From positions 1-64,000 of the forward strand of contig NZ_VEIY01000006.1 of assembly GCF_007680845.1 (NCBI RefSeq): DNA of 64,000 bases, read 5' to 3'. This document shows positions 1 to 8,953 of this stretch, one piece after another (position 1 is the stretch's first letter; every line of letters starts with the position of its first letter). Under the pieces are notes generated by a model, which was not told the origin of the DNA, searched no databases, and was given only the letters and a program-made list of their open reading frames with translations. This stretch comes from Curtobacterium pusillum. Lineage in GTDB: Bacteria; Actinomycetota; Actinomycetes; Actinomycetales; Microbacteriaceae. Both the position numbers and the translations under genes were made by a program.

Positions 1-185
1 GGCGCGCGCCGGCTGCGGCCGGCCGCGCGGCGCGCGCGGGCGACGTCGCCGAGAGGGCACGTTGTGGCCCGCTCGGCGGCCGCGGGCGGCCGGGTTCGCC
101 CGCTCGGCGGAACTGAGCGGCGTGTTGTGCCCGCTCGGCGGGCGCGGCGGCGACGGCGCGGCGGCGGCGCGGCGGGGGACGGCGC
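1..185. repeat. GC-rich leading segment with a 31-nt periodic repeat
   Basis: No convincing gene is seen. The 13-mer GCCCGCTCGGCGG occurs at 67-79, 98-110 and 129-141, exactly 31 nt apart each time, and two of the copies follow a GTTGTG or GTTGT motif. The segment lies just downstream of menC, which reads leftward into it. Confidence 0.6.
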
Positions 186-1175
186 TCAGGCGCCGGCGAG
201 GAGCGCGTGCACGCGCTCGAGCCGCGCCGTCCACCACGCGGTGCGCTCCGGCGACGCCGCGTGCCGCGCGAGCAGGTCCCGCGACACCTCGACCCGCCGC
301 ACCGGAACCCGGCCGTCGACCGGCAGGAGGGGCGCGGACGTCACGTCGGCCTCGAACATCGCCGCCGTCCCGAGGCCCGCGGCGTACCCCGGGCTCATCG
401 CCGACGCGGCGAGGAACGCCCCCATCCCGAGACCCACCGACGTGTCGAGGGCGCTCGACACCACGCAGGGCAGGCCGGCCTCGGCGACGATCGCCCGCGC
501 AGCGGAGATCCCCCCGAGGGGCTGCGCCTTCACGACGAGCACGTCCGCGGCACCGGCCCGGGCGACGGCGAGCGGGTCCGAGGCCTTCCGCACGCTCTCG
601 TCCGCGGCGATCGGCACGCCGAGCCCGGCGGTGCGGGACCGCAGCGACGCGAGCTCCGGCACGGTCCGGCAGGGCTGTTCGGCGTACTGCAGACCGAGCG
701 GGGCGAGCCGTTCGAGCGCGGTCACGGCCTGGTCCACGGACCACAGGCCGTTGGCGTCCACCCGGACGGCGGCGTCGGGGCCCATTACCCGCCGGACCTC
801 GGTGACCCGGGCGACGTCGTCGTCGATGGTCGTGCCCGGTTCGGCGACCTTGACCTTGGCGGTGGTGCAGCCCGGGTAGCGGGCGAGGAGCGCGGCGACC
901 TCGCCCGGGGCTATGGCCGGCACCGTGGCGTTCACGGGTACGGAGTCGGCGGCGGGGACGTGCGATCCCCAGCCGAAGTCGATCGTTGCCCGGAGCCACG
1001 CGGCGGCCTCGGCGTCGTCGTACTCGACGAAGGGGGAGAACTCGGTCCAGCCGGACGGTCCGCGGAGGACGACGGCTTCCCGCACGGTGATGCCCCGGAA
1101 GCGCACCCGCATCGGCAGCGCCACGACGTGCGCGTCCGCGAGGAGGTCGGGAAGGCCGGGGAGTTCGGGGGGCAC
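186..1175 (-). CDS. menC: o-succinylbenzoate synthase
   Basis: Dehydrates SHCHC to o-succinylbenzoate in cytoplasmic menaquinone synthesis. The 329-aa protein is an enolase-superfamily barrel: the KVK motif near residues 107-109, metal ligands Asp in RVDANG (about 140), Glu in YAEQP (about 166) and Asp in AADES (about 192), and the second catalytic Lys in VVKAQP (about 216) are all visible. The GTG at 1175 is chosen because the protein then begins just before the family's N-terminal strand; reading further upstream adds about 90 residues of low-complexity sequence. A weak box, GATGAT, lies six bases before this GTG. It is divergent from the small membrane protein gene and the menB-menE-menA run. 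Confidence 0.9.
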   Translation of the reverse strand: MPPELPGLPDLLADAHVVALPMRVRFRGITVREAVVLRGPSGWTEFSPFVEYDDAEAAAWLRATIDFGWGSHVPAADSVPVNATVPAIAPGEVAALLARYPGCTTAKVKVAEPGTTIDDDVARVTEVRRVMGPDAAVRVDANGLWSVDQAVTALERLAPLGLQYAEQPCRTVPELASLRSRTAGLGVPIAADESVRKASDPLAVARAGAADVLVVKAQPLGGISAARAIVAEAGLPCVVSSALDTSVGLGMGAFLAASAMSPGYAAGLGTAAMFEADVTSAPLLPVDGRVPVRRVEVSRDLLARHAASPERTAWWTARLERVHALLAGA

Positions 1176-1244
1176 CGACCCATCATCGCAGTCGTACCCA
1201 GGCCACCTCCCGGTTCCTCGGAGCCGACCGCCAGGGCCGGGCAT

Positions 1245-1250
1245 TAGCAT
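1245..1250 (+). promoter_or_regulatory. Candidate -10 TAGCAT for the 1305 gene
   Basis: TAGCAT lies in the divergent menC intergenic region. No start codon sits at leaderless distance, so a leader of about 45 nt ending in a strong GAGGGAGG ribosome site (1293-1300) is inferred. Confidence 0.4.
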
Positions 1251-1304
1251 GCATCGGTCGGCCACGGCCGGCTCGAGGGTGGACAGCGGAACGAGGGAGG
1301 CTCG

Positions 1305-1796
1305 GTGGCGCGGGAACCGCAACAGCGTGCGTCGCAGCGATCCGCCGCACCCGCATCCGCGAGCAAGACGAAGAACCGCGCAGCCCCCGGCCGCGACACC
1401 GACGAGTTCGCCCGACTCCTGCAGCGCGGCACGGTCGACGTCCGCGAGCAAGCCCAGCGCGGCCGCAAGAAGCGCAACCCGGTGGTCGGCAAGATCGCCC
1501 TCGGCCTCGCGGTGGTCTCGGCCGCGGTCGACGCGAGCGCCTTCGCGGTGTTCATGGGCGGCGACACCGACTTCGCGTTCGGCATCTGCTTCGTGGTGGT
1601 GTTCCTCACCCTCATCGCCGCGGTGCTCGGCTTCGTCGCTGCCGTCGGCTCGTTCGGCCGCTGGTACGGCGCGATCGGCGTCGTGGTGGCCTTCTTCGCG
1701 AACCCGGTGATCCTCATCGTCCTGCTCGTGATGGTCGCCCCCGAGGTCCTGACCGACATGGGCGGCTCCGCGGCGTCGGGCAGCACGGGCCTCTGA
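1305..1796 (+). CDS. Small integral membrane protein, unknown function
   Basis: A 163-aa protein with a basic, Ala/Ser-rich cytoplasmic N-terminus (about 55 residues, ending RGRKKRNP) and three hydrophobic segments at about 62-84, 91-115 and 120-145. I do not recognise a named domain. The GTG start is placed four bases after the purine-rich GAGGGAGG. It lies between menC and menB, in the menB direction, and ends 23 bases before menB. Nothing in the sequence links it to quinone chemistry, and such small membrane proteins are often lineage-specific. Confidence 0.75.
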   Translation: MAREPQQRASQRSAAPASASKTKNRAAPGRDTDEFARLLQRGTVDVREQAQRGRKKRNPVVGKIALGLAVVSAAVDASAFAVFMGGDTDFAFGICFVVVFLTLIAAVLGFVAAVGSFGRWYGAIGVVVAFFANPVILIVLLVMVAPEVLTDMGGSAASGSTGL

Positions 1797-1807
1797 TCCC
1801 GCGGCGG

Positions 1808-1813
1808 TAGCGT
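1808..1813 (+). promoter_or_regulatory. Leaderless -10 TAGCGT before menB
   Basis: TAGCGT, a six-base spacer (TGGGGC), then the menB ATG. No ribosome binding site precedes this start. Confidence 0.6.
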
Positions 1814-1819
1814 TGGGGC

Positions 1820-2749
1820 ATGGCTGCTCCCGTCTCCGACCTGTTCGACCCCGACGTCTGGACCGCGGCTCCGATCGCGGAGCAGTTCACCGACATCACG
1901 TACCACAAGCACGTCTCGCACGGCATCGTCCGGGTCGCGTTCGACCGTCCAGAGGTCCGGAACGCGTTCCGTCCTCGCACGGTCGACGAGCTGTACCGTG
2001 CGCTCGACGACGCCCGGCAGGACCCCCGCGTCGGCGTCGTCCTGCTCACCGGCAACGGCCCGAGCCCGAAGGACGGCGGGTGGGCGTTCTGCTCCGGCGG
2101 CGACCAGCGCATCCGCGGGCGGAGCGGCTACCAGTACGTCGGCGACGACGGTGCCCCGCCCGAGGGCATCGACCCCGCGGCAGCCGAGGCCTCGATGGGC
2201 CGCCTGCACATCCTCGAGGTGCAGCGCCTCATCCGGATGATGCCGAAGGTCGTCATCGCGGTCGTCCCGGGTTGGGCGGCCGGCGGCGGTCACTCGTTGC
2301 ACGCGATCTGCGACCTCACGATCGCGAGCGCGGAGCACGGGAAGTTCAAGCAGACCGACGCCGACGTCGGCTCGTTCGACGGCGGGTACGGCAGCGCCTA
2401 CTACGCGAAGCAGATCGGGCAGAAGTTCGCCAGGGAGGTCTTCTTCCTCGCGCAGGAGTACTCAGCGCAGCGCGCGTACGAGATGGGTGCCGTGAACGCG
2501 GTCGTGCCGCACGCGGACCTCGAGCGTGAGGCGATCCGCTGGGGCGAGATCGTCCTCGGCAAGTCACCGACGGCGATCCGGATGCTCAAGTACGCCTTCA
2601 ACGCGGTGGACGACGGCATGGTCGGCCAGCAGGTGTTCGCGGGCGAGGCCACGCGGCTCGCCTACGGCACCGACGAGGCCGTCGAAGGACGCGACTCCTT
2701 CCTCGAGAAGCGCGCGCCCGAGTGGACGTCGTTCCCCTGGCACTACTGA
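1820..2749 (+). CDS. menB: 1,4-dihydroxy-2-naphthoyl-CoA synthase
   Basis: A crotonase-fold enzyme that closes the naphthoquinone ring, converting o-succinylbenzoyl-CoA to DHNA-CoA. The 309-aa protein has the crotonase core with FCSGGDQRIRG near residues 90-100, the oxyanion-hole segment VPGWAAGGGHSLH near 151-163, and the MenB-typical DVGSFDGGYGSAYYAKQIG stretch near 182-200. An N-terminal extension of about 30 residues is normal for actinobacterial MenB. The ATG is preceded by a TAGCGT box at leaderless spacing. menE follows after 16 bases, so the two are probably one transcript. Confidence 0.95.
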   Translation: MAAPVSDLFDPDVWTAAPIAEQFTDITYHKHVSHGIVRVAFDRPEVRNAFRPRTVDELYRALDDARQDPRVGVVLLTGNGPSPKDGGWAFCSGGDQRIRGRSGYQYVGDDGAPPEGIDPAAAEASMGRLHILEVQRLIRMMPKVVIAVVPGWAAGGGHSLHAICDLTIASAEHGKFKQTDADVGSFDGGYGSAYYAKQIGQKFAREVFFLAQEYSAQRAYEMGAVNAVVPHADLEREAIRWGEIVLGKSPTAIRMLKYAFNAVDDGMVGQQVFAGEATRLAYGTDEAVEGRDSFLEKRAPEWTSFPWHY

Positions 2750-2765
2750 CGGCCGGGCAGCGCTG

Positions 2766-3908
2766 ATGACGCGTCCCCTGGTCGCGCTGAGCGCGTCGGA
2801 TCCGCTGGCAGTGCTGCGCGGACTGGAGGCGGCACTCGCCGGCGGCCCCGCGCTGCTCCCCGTCGCGGACGGCGCTCCGGCGCTGCCGACCCCGGCTCCG
2901 GCCGACGTCCCGCAGCGGGTCGCCCTGGTGGTCGAGACGAGCGGGTCCACCGGCACCGGCAAGCGCGTGGCGCTCTCCTCCGAGGCGCTCCTCGCCGGTG
3001 CTGCCGCGGCGGACGCGGCACTCGGCGGCCCTGGTGGCTGGGTGCTCGCGCTCCCGACGCACTACATCGCCGGGCTCAACGTCCTCACCCGCTCGATCGC
3101 CGCGGGGACGTCGCCGGTCGTGCTGCCGCCGGGGCACTTCGACGCGACGGCCTTCGCGGACGCCGCCGACCGGCTCGTCACGGGCCCGGGGGCGCCGCGC
3201 CGGTACACGTCGCTGGTCCCCGTGCAGCTCGCCCGCGTCCTCGACGACGAGCGGGCGACCGCGGCACTGGCCGGCTTCGACGCCGTCCTCGTCGGCGGGC
3301 AGGCCACGCCGGCGCCGCTCCGTGACCGTGCGCGGGCCGCTGGCGTCCCGGTCGTCACGACGTACGGCGCGAGCGAGACCAGCGGCGGGTGCGTGTACGA
3401 CGGTGTCCCGTTCGGCACGGTGCGGACCGAGGTCGTCGACGGCGAGCTGTTCCTGTCCGGGCCGATGCTGGCCGAGGGGTACCTGGGCGACGACGAGCGC
3501 ACCGCGGCGACGTTCGTGGAGCGGGACGGCCTCCGGTGGTACCGCACGGGCGACACCGCCGAGGTGGTCGACGGCACCGTCCGCGTGCTCGGCCGGCTCG
3601 ACGACGTCGTGATCTCCGGCGGCGAGAAGGTCCCGCTCGGGGCGGTCGAGCGGGTCGTCCGCGCGCTCCCCGGGCAGGACCGCGCCGTCGTCACCCGGCG
3701 GCCGTCGGGGGAGTGGGGCGAGGTGCCCGTCGTCGTGACGGACCGGCCGCTCGACCTCGCGGTCGCGCGCGCCGCCGTCGGGGACGCACTCGGTCGAGCG
3801 GCACGGCCGGCCGCCGTCGTCCTCGTCGAACGCGTCCCGATGCTGGCGTCCGGCAAACCGGACCGCCTGGCGGTCCGAGCCCTCGCGGACCGCGACGCGA
3901 CCCGCTGA
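2766..3908 (+). CDS. menE: o-succinylbenzoate-CoA ligase
   Basis: An AMP-forming ligase that activates o-succinylbenzoate for MenB. The P-loop-like ETSGSTGTGKRVALS (about residues 59-73), the TTYGASETSGG motif (about 199-209), the YRTGD motif and the hinge region SGGEKVPLG are present. At 380 aa it is shorter than typical acyl-CoA synthetases (about 500 aa), as is usual for actinobacterial MenE. The ATG at 2766 follows menB closely; the open frame extends upstream into menB, but only as out-of-frame shadow. A palindrome half-site of the dispersed repeat family lies just downstream (3937-3951). Confidence 0.92.
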   Translation: MTRPLVALSASDPLAVLRGLEAALAGGPALLPVADGAPALPTPAPADVPQRVALVVETSGSTGTGKRVALSSEALLAGAAAADAALGGPGGWVLALPTHYIAGLNVLTRSIAAGTSPVVLPPGHFDATAFADAADRLVTGPGAPRRYTSLVPVQLARVLDDERATAALAGFDAVLVGGQATPAPLRDRARAAGVPVVTTYGASETSGGCVYDGVPFGTVRTEVVDGELFLSGPMLAEGYLGDDERTAATFVERDGLRWYRTGDTAEVVDGTVRVLGRLDDVVISGGEKVPLGAVERVVRALPGQDRAVVTRRPSGEWGEVPVVVTDRPLDLAVARAAVGDALGRAARPAAVVLVERVPMLASGKPDRLAVRALADRDATR

Positions 3909-3936
3909 CGGACGTCGGCCGAGCGGCGGGGGCGAG

Positions 3937-3951
3937 CCGCGCCTCCCGTCC
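3937..3951. repeat. Half-site of the GGACGGGAGGCGCGG palindrome family
   Basis: CCGCGCCTCCCGTCC between menE and menA. The partner arm is degenerate (GCGGC upstream), leaving only a short possible stem. Confidence 0.7.
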
Positions 3952-3992
3952 GATCCACTGCTCGGCCGTACCGGGCGCATGGCCGACGCCGT

Positions 3993-3998
3993 TAGCAT
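3993..3998 (+). promoter_or_regulatory. Leaderless -10 TAGCAT before menA
   Basis: TAGCAT, then eight bases to the GTG at 4007. This is slightly wider than the six or seven bases seen at other starts. Confidence 0.5.
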
Positions 3999-4006
3999 GG
4001 ACGGTC

Positions 4007-5002
4007 GTGGCACGCACGAAGAACACGAACCGGTCCAAGCCCCGCTCCGGCAACCCGGCGAAGGCCGCGGCTCCGCAGCGCACGAAGCGCCGGGCGACAG
4101 CCCGCGACTGGATCGGCGGGGCTCGCCTCCGCACCCTGACACTCGGCGTCGTCCCCGTCGTCATGGGCACGACGGTGGCGTTCGTGGACAGCGGGAACCC
4201 GGGCGACTTCGGCGACTTCCTCGGGAAGGGCCACCACCTCACGATCGCGATCCTGGCGCTCGCGGTCGCGCTGTTCCTGCAGATCGGCGTGAACTACAGC
4301 AACGACTACTCCGACGGGGTGCGCGGGACCGACGAGTTCCGTGTCGGTCCGGCGCGGCTCACCGGCGCCGGGCTCGCGAAGCCCCGGATCGTGCTGACCG
4401 TCGCGCTGACGTTCTTCGGCCTCGCGGCGGTGGCGGGCATCGTCATCGTGGTGCTCACGCAGCTGTGGTGGCTGCTCATCGTGGGGGCTGCCGCGATCGT
4501 CGCCGCGTGGTTCTACACCGGCGGCAAGAAGCCCTACGGGTACAACGCGCTGGGCGAGGTCTTCGTGTTCGTGTTCTTCGGCCTCGTCGCGGTGCTCGGC
4601 ACCGAGTTCGTCCTCATCCGCCAGGCCACGATGAGCGGCTGGGCGGCCGCGGTCGCCGCGGGCTTCTTCGCCTGCGCGGTCCTCATGGTGAACAACATCC
4701 GCGACATCGACGAGGACCGGCTCGCCGGCAAGCGCACCCTCGCGGTCGTGGTGGGTCGCCCGGTCGCCCGGGTGCTCTACGGCCTGTTCCTGATGCTGCC
4801 GTACGTGGTGCTGCTCTGGTTCGTGCTGCTGTACTTCCGGACGGGCTTCACGTACTTCTCGCTGCTGCTGGCGCTGCCGGCGCTGGCGATCGGGGTGTCG
4901 TCGCGGAAGCCGCGTGAGCTCATCACGGCGCTGCAGCTGTCGTCGTTCGCGTCGCTCGTGTTCGGCGTCGTGCTCGGCGTGACGCTGGCGATCCAGCCCT
5001 AG
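4007..5002 (+). CDS. menA: 1,4-dihydroxy-2-naphthoate polyprenyltransferase
   Basis: A UbiA-family membrane enzyme that attaches the polyprenyl chain to DHNA, giving demethylmenaquinone. The 331-aa protein has a basic N-terminus and about eight membrane helices. The first Asp-rich motif is in VNYSNDYSDGVRGTDEFR (NDxxD type, about residues 98-115) and the second in NNIRDIDEDRLAGKRT (about 230-245), both required for Mg-prenyl diphosphate binding. The GTG start is chosen from the TAGCAT box and because the longer open frame reads through menE shadow and the intergenic palindrome half-site. It is convergent with the DUF4229 gene. Confidence 0.93.
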   Translation: MARTKNTNRSKPRSGNPAKAAAPQRTKRRATARDWIGGARLRTLTLGVVPVVMGTTVAFVDSGNPGDFGDFLGKGHHLTIAILALAVALFLQIGVNYSNDYSDGVRGTDEFRVGPARLTGAGLAKPRIVLTVALTFFGLAAVAGIVIVVLTQLWWLLIVGAAAIVAAWFYTGGKKPYGYNALGEVFVFVFFGLVAVLGTEFVLIRQATMSGWAAAVAAGFFACAVLMVNNIRDIDEDRLAGKRTLAVVVGRPVARVLYGLFLMLPYVVLLWFVLLYFRTGFTYFSLLLALPALAIGVSSRKPRELITALQLSSFASLVFGVVLGVTLAIQP

Positions 5003-5011
5003 CGGACGCGA

Positions 5012-5027
5012 CCGCTCGTCGGAGCGG
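5012..5027. terminator. Hairpin between convergent menA and DUF4229 genes
   Basis: CCGCTC-GTCG-GAGCGG forms a six-pair stem with a four-base loop. It lies between two copies of AGCGGACGCGAC spaced about 24 nt apart. Confidence 0.45.
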
Positions 5028-5043
5028 ACGCGACGGAGCGCGC

Positions 5044-5367
5044 TCAGTCCTCGTCGTGCTCGCGGCGGGAGGCGTGCCGGTCGGCGTCGGACACCGGCCG
5101 AGGGGCGGGGGCGTCGGAGTCGGCCGCGTCGACGAAGTCGTCCTCGAAGTCGGTGTCGACGTCGTGCTCGGGCTTCCCGCGCCGGTTCGCGAGGCTCGAG
5201 GTCACCTCGGCGCGCAGCTTGGGCAGCGCGATGTAGGAGACCAGCAGGCCGATGAGCGCCGCCAGGATGACCGCCCAGTACCACTTCAGCGGCGTCAGGA
5301 GCAGGAGGACGGCCGCCGCGGCGAAGATGCCGAGGCGGGCCAGGGTGTACACGAGCCACGCTTTCAC
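5044..5367 (-). CDS. DUF4229 membrane protein
   Basis: A 107-aa protein with two membrane helices (about residues 9-24 and 28-47), followed by a highly acidic cytoplasmic tail rich in Asp and Glu. The opening MKAWLVYTLAR and short spacing between the helices match the actinobacterial DUF4229 family, whose function is unknown to me. The start codon is GTG, preceded by TAGACT and a six-base spacer (5374-5379 on the minus strand), so the transcript is probably leaderless. It reads opposite to the men genes on both sides. Confidence 0.8.
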   Translation of the reverse strand: MKAWLVYTLARLGIFAAAAVLLLLTPLKWYWAVILAALIGLLVSYIALPKLRAEVTSSLANRRGKPEHDVDTDFEDDFVDAADSDAPAPRPVSDADRHASRREHDED

Positions 5368-5373
5368 CCTGCG

Positions 5374-5379
5374 AGTCTA
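5374..5379 (-). promoter_or_regulatory. Leaderless -10 TAGACT before the DUF4229 gene
   Basis: Read on the minus strand: TAGACT, CGCAGG, then the GTG start. Confidence 0.6.
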
Positions 5380-5419
5380 CGGAAGCGAAGACGGGCAGCG
5401 GCCCCACAGCCTCGCGACC

Positions 5420-5425
5420 TAGACT
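5420..5425 (+). promoter_or_regulatory. Leaderless -10 TAGACT before the PLDc_N gene
   Basis: TAGACT, a seven-base spacer, then ATG. It is back-to-back with the divergent DUF4229 promoter only about 40 bases away. Confidence 0.6.
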
Positions 5426-5432
5426 CCCCGCC

Positions 5433-5816
5433 ATGGTCCGACTGTGGTTGATCGTCGTCGTGGCCGCCGTGGCGTTCACGGTGTACGCGGTGATCGACTG
5501 CGCGACCATGCCCCGCGCACGTGTCCGTTCCCTCAGCCGTGGCGTCTGGGTGCTCCTCGTGATCGTGCTGCCCGTCCTCGGCGCCGTGCTCTGGTACGTG
5601 CTCGGACGCGCACCGGCGACCGAACCCGGCGGTGGCTCCGGGTACCGTGGTCCCGAAGACGACCCGGACTTCCTCGGCGGCCCACACGGCCCCGAGCGGC
5701 ACCGCACGGACAAGGACCAGGACGACGAGACCCTCCGAGACCTCGAACAGCAGTTCCGCGAACGCGACCGGGACCGAGACCGCCGTCCCGACGACGACGG
5801 CCGCGCCGATCGCTGA
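5433..5816 (+). CDS. PLDc N-terminal-domain membrane protein
   Basis: A 127-aa protein with two helices (about residues 3-22 and 34-54) around the conserved turn AVIDCATMPRARVRSLSR, typical of the phospholipase D nuclease N-terminal (PLDc_N) domain seen alone in many actinobacteria. No HKD catalytic motif is present, so it is not itself a phospholipase. The C-terminal half is charged, with alternating Arg, Asp and Glu. This tail is encoded by the same DNA that, in another frame, would form the N-terminal extension of MenD (see that entry). Function unknown; cardiolipin synthase further on carries a related N-terminal domain. Confidence 0.8.
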   Translation: MVRLWLIVVVAAVAFTVYAVIDCATMPRARVRSLSRGVWVLLVIVLPVLGAVLWYVLGRAPATEPGGGSGYRGPEDDPDFLGGPHGPERHRTDKDQDDETLRDLEQQFRERDRDRDRRPDDDGRADR

Positions 5817-7557
5817 CGGTCCAGCGGGTTCCGGCAGCCCGGCGACCGACTTCGCCCTCGCGCTCCTCGGTGAGCTCGCTCGCGCCGGCGTGACCGACGT
5901 CGTGGTGAGCCCCGGCTCGCGGTCGCAGGCCCTCGCCCTGGCGGCGGTCGCCCTCGAACGCGCGGGTGGGACCACCGTGCACGTCCGGCTCGACGAGCGC
6001 ACCGCCGGGTTCTTCGCGCTCGGGCTCGCGGTCGAGTCCGGACGTCCGGCGGCGGTCGTCACCACCTCCGGGACCGCCGTCGCGAACCTGCACCCCGCTG
6101 TGCTCGAAGCGCACCACTCCGGTGTCCCGATGATCGTCGTGAGCGCCGACCGCCCCGACGAGCTCCGCGGGATCGGGAGCAACCAGACCACCGTCCAGCC
6201 GGGGATCTTCGGCGCCGCCGTCCCGTTCGTCCGGGACGTCGAGGCGCCGAGCGCGCACGGTGTCGACGCGAGCACGCGGGACACGGTCCGGACCCTCGTC
6301 CGGCAGGCCGTCGCAGCAGCCGCCGGGCACGAGGGGCAACCCGGACCGGTGCAGCTCAACGTCGCGTTCCGCGAGCCCCTCTCCGCCGGGCTCGGCGACG
6401 ACGACGTCCAGGGGGTGCCCGACGACGAGGTCGACCTCGCCTTCGCGGCACGCCGCGTGCACTCGGGGCTGCCCGTGCTCGAGCTGACCCCGGACGACGA
6501 GCCCGCGACGGTCGTCATCGCGGGGCACGACGCCGGGCCGGACGCCGAGCGGATCGCGTGGGAGCTCGGTGCGCCGCTCATCGCCGAGGTGTCGAGCGGT
6601 GCGCGCTTCGGGCGGAACCTCGTCGTGGCCTACCGCGAACTCCTCCGCGACCCCGACTTCGGCGGGGCGGTGCGCCGCGCCGTCGTGCTCGGCCACCCGA
6701 CCCTCAGCCGGGAGGTCCCCGCGCTCCTGCAACGCGCCGACGTCGAGACCATCGTGGTCCGCGGACCCGGGGCCGACCCGTTCGACCCGGCTCGCGCCTC
6801 GAACCCGGACGCCACGACGACGTTCGTGTCCGACGTCCGCGTGACGGGCCGGACCCGACCCGAGCACCGTGCGTGGGTCGGTCGTTGGGTGGTGACGAGC
6901 CGCGCGCTGCTCGGTGACGGCGACGCCGGCCCGGACCTCGACGCGAAGCGCTCCGCCGACCGTGCCGAGCGCAACAAGTTCCTCCGCGACGAGGTCGCGC
7001 TGCGCCGTCGACCGGTCGACCGCGCCATGCTGGCCGACGCGGTGTGGGGTGCGAACTGGCCGCACGACCGCCTCGTGCTCGGCGCCTCGCAGATCATCCG
7101 CGTCGCCGACGGCCACGTCGCCGGCAAGGCGATCCGCGTGCACGCCAACCGAGGGCTCGCCGGCATCGACGGCACCGTGTCGACCGCGCTCGGCATCGCC
7201 GCGGCACTCGAACGCTCCTCGGCGTCGGTCGGCACCACGCGCGTGCTGCTCGGCGACCTGACGTTCCTGCACGACCTCGGGGCGTTCGTCACGGGCACCG
7301 AGGAACCCCGCCACCGGGTGCAGGTGGTGGTCGGGAACGACGCGGGTGGAGCGATCTTCCGCGGGCTCGAGGTCGCAGCGACGACGCCCGAGGCGGACAT
7401 GCGCCGGATGATGACCACACCGCAGCAGGTCGACGTCGAGCGCGTGGTCACCGGGCTCGGCTGGGAGTACCGGCGCGCGGCGACCTGGGGGGACCTGGAA
7501 CGGGTCCTCACGGACCCGGCGGAGCGTGTGGTCATCGAGGTGCCGCTGGCCGACTGA
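5632..7557 (+). CDS. menD: SEPHCHC synthase
   Basis: A ThDP-dependent enzyme joining isochorismate and 2-oxoglutarate, the first committed menaquinone step. The core starts near residue 71 ([20 protein letters not shown]), carries VVSPGSRSQ, and ends with [12 protein letters not shown], the usual GNxGG-like ThDP motif. From residue 71 the core is about 571 aa, the normal family length. The start is uncertain: the only in-frame starts before the core are GTG at 5632 and GTG at 5647, both inside the PLDc_N gene in another frame, so about 170-185 bases would be shared. The first 70 residues are low-complexity Thr/Ser/Pro. No ATG, GTG or TTG lies nearer. It is convergent with menF. Confidence 0.88.
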   Translation: MAPGTVVPKTTRTSSAAHTAPSGTARTRTRTTRPSETSNSSSANATGTETAVPTTTAAPIADGPAGSGSPATDFALALLGELARAGVTDVVVSPGSRSQALALAAVALERAGGTTVHVRLDERTAGFFALGLAVESGRPAAVVTTSGTAVANLHPAVLEAHHSGVPMIVVSADRPDELRGIGSNQTTVQPGIFGAAVPFVRDVEAPSAHGVDASTRDTVRTLVRQAVAAAAGHEGQPGPVQLNVAFREPLSAGLGDDDVQGVPDDEVDLAFAARRVHSGLPVLELTPDDEPATVVIAGHDAGPDAERIAWELGAPLIAEVSSGARFGRNLVVAYRELLRDPDFGGAVRRAVVLGHPTLSREVPALLQRADVETIVVRGPGADPFDPARASNPDATTTFVSDVRVTGRTRPEHRAWVGRWVVTSRALLGDGDAGPDLDAKRSADRAERNKFLRDEVALRRRPVDRAMLADAVWGANWPHDRLVLGASQIIRVADGHVAGKAIRVHANRGLAGIDGTVSTALGIAAALERSSASVGTTRVLLGDLTFLHDLGAFVTGTEEPRHRVQVVVGNDAGGAIFRGLEVAATTPEADMRRMMTTPQQVDVERVVTGLGWEYRRAATWGDLERVLTDPAERVVIEVPLAD

Positions 7558-7562
7558 GGCCT

Positions 7563-7594
7563 GGAGGCGCGGGGCGGGACCGCACCGCGCCTCC
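7563..7594. terminator. Palindrome-family hairpin between menD and menF
   Basis: GGAGGCGCGG and CCGCGCCTCC form a 10-bp stem, extended inward by GCGG/CCGC. It sits between convergent genes, so it could end transcription in both directions. Confidence 0.65.
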
Positions 7595-7637
7595 CGTCCG
7601 GCACGTGGCCGGGCAAGGACCACGCGGCCGTGTCCGC

Positions 7638-8897
7638 TCAGGCGAGCGCGTCCGCGATCGGCCGGAACTTCAGCGCGGTCTCGGCGACCTCGCGCGCTGG
7701 CTCCGATCCGGCGACGATGCCGGCGCCGGCCCACGCCCGCACCCGGCCGTCGTCCGTGACCTGAGCGCTCCGGAGCGCGAGCATCCACTCGCCGTCCCCG
7801 TTCGCCCCGAGCCACCCGACGGGCCCCGCGTAGCGACCGCGGTCCGCGCCCTCGAGTTCGGCGACGAGCCGGACGGCGACGTCGGTCGGGGTGCCCGCGA
7901 CCGCCGCGGTCGGGTGGAGGGCATCGGCGACGTCGAGGGAGGTGGTGCCGGCCGGCAGGGTCGCCTGGACGTCCGTCGCGAGGTGCCAGAGATTCGGCAG
8001 CTGCAGCCGGAACGGCTCCGGGTCGGCTCGCAGGTCGGAGGCGATCGGGCGGAGGGCCGCGAGGAGGCTCTGGATCGCGAAGCCGTGCTCCTCGACGTCC
8101 TTCGCGCTCGCGGCGAGGGCCTCGGCTGCGGCACGGTCGGACACGGGGTCGGTGCCGCGTGCCGCGCTGCCGGCGAGCACCCGCGCCGAGAGCCGCGTGC
8201 CGTCGGTCCGGGCGAGCGTCTCGGGGGTCGCGCCGACGAGTCCGTCGACCGCGAAGGTGACGCACTGCGGGTAGGTGTCGGCGAGGTCCAGGAGGACCGC
8301 GCGGAGGTCGGCGCCGGCGGGCAGTTCCCCGACGAGGTCGCGCGCGAGGACGACCTTCTCGGCGTCGCCCGCCGCGATCCGGCGCACGGCGTCGGCGACC
8401 CGCGCGGCGTACGCGTCGGCGTCGATCCGGCCGGGGCCGAGCGCCACCGAGACGTGCGGGCCGACGCGGGGCACCGGGACCGAGGTGCGGCTGAAGGCCA
8501 ACGGCTCGGGGTCCGGGGTGGTGTCCACCGCGGTGAGCCACGCCTTGCCGCGGCGCCGACCGATCACGACGCGCGGGACGATGAGGACGCTCGTCTCGGC
8601 GGAGTCGTCGGCGAACGTGAACGCGCCGAACGCCACGAGCCCGGTGCCGCGGAGCTGCACGGGGTCGTCGACCACGGCGTCCTGCACCAGGGTCCGCCAG
8701 ACGGCCGAGGCCTCGCGCATCCGCTCCGGCCCGCTGAACGTGTACCGCACGGCCTCGCCGATGCCGACGATGCCGTCGCCGTTCCGGACGAACGCGAGCG
8801 GGCTGTCCCGGAGGGTGTGGCGGAGGACGGCGCCCGGATCGTCGAGGATCCGGGTCGAGACCGTCAGCGGAGGGGCCGCCGTGGTGGTTCGGGTCAC
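7638..8897 (-). CDS. menF: Isochorismate synthase
   Basis: A chorismate-binding (anthranilate synthase I-like) enzyme that supplies isochorismate to MenD. The 419-aa protein has the KVVLARDL strand in mid-sequence, [21 protein letters not shown] and the C-terminal [23 protein letters not shown] and [14 protein letters not shown] motifs that hold the metal and substrate carboxylates. The GTG at 8897 is chosen because it follows a TACGAT box by seven bases and removes a long shadow extension that overlaps menG. It could also serve salicylate or siderophore synthesis, but its position among the men genes makes menaquinone the likely use. Confidence 0.9.
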   Translation of the reverse strand: MTRTTTAAPPLTVSTRILDDPGAVLRHTLRDSPLAFVRNGDGIVGIGEAVRYTFSGPERMREASAVWRTLVQDAVVDDPVQLRGTGLVAFGAFTFADDSAETSVLIVPRVVIGRRRGKAWLTAVDTTPDPEPLAFSRTSVPVPRVGPHVSVALGPGRIDADAYAARVADAVRRIAAGDAEKVVLARDLVGELPAGADLRAVLLDLADTYPQCVTFAVDGLVGATPETLARTDGTRLSARVLAGSAARGTDPVSDRAAAEALAASAKDVEEHGFAIQSLLAALRPIASDLRADPEPFRLQLPNLWHLATDVQATLPAGTTSLDVADALHPTAAVAGTPTDVAVRLVAELEGADRGRYAGPVGWLGANGDGEWMLALRSAQVTDDGRVRAWAGAGIVAGSEPAREVAETALKFRPIADALA

Positions 8898-8904
8898 TCC
8901 AGCG

Positions 8905-8910
8905 ATCGTA
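8905..8910 (-). promoter_or_regulatory. Leaderless -10 TACGAT before menF
   Basis: Minus-strand TACGAT, seven bases, then GTG. It faces away from the menG box 45 bases to the right. Confidence 0.55.
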
Positions 8911-8953
8911 CGCGCTGCGGAGTGTGGCCCGGGGAACGTCCGGCCGGGACCTC

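Noticed and set aside
3389..4006. Upstream extension of menA containing RASRP
   Set aside because: It runs through menE in the wrong frame and the intergenic palindrome. MenA homology starts after 4007, and a TAGCAT box precedes that GTG.
5533..8541. Minus-strand open frame of about 1000 codons across menD and menF
   Set aside because: It is antisense to well-identified enzymes, Arg/Pro-rich, without any domain, and arises from high GC at third positions.
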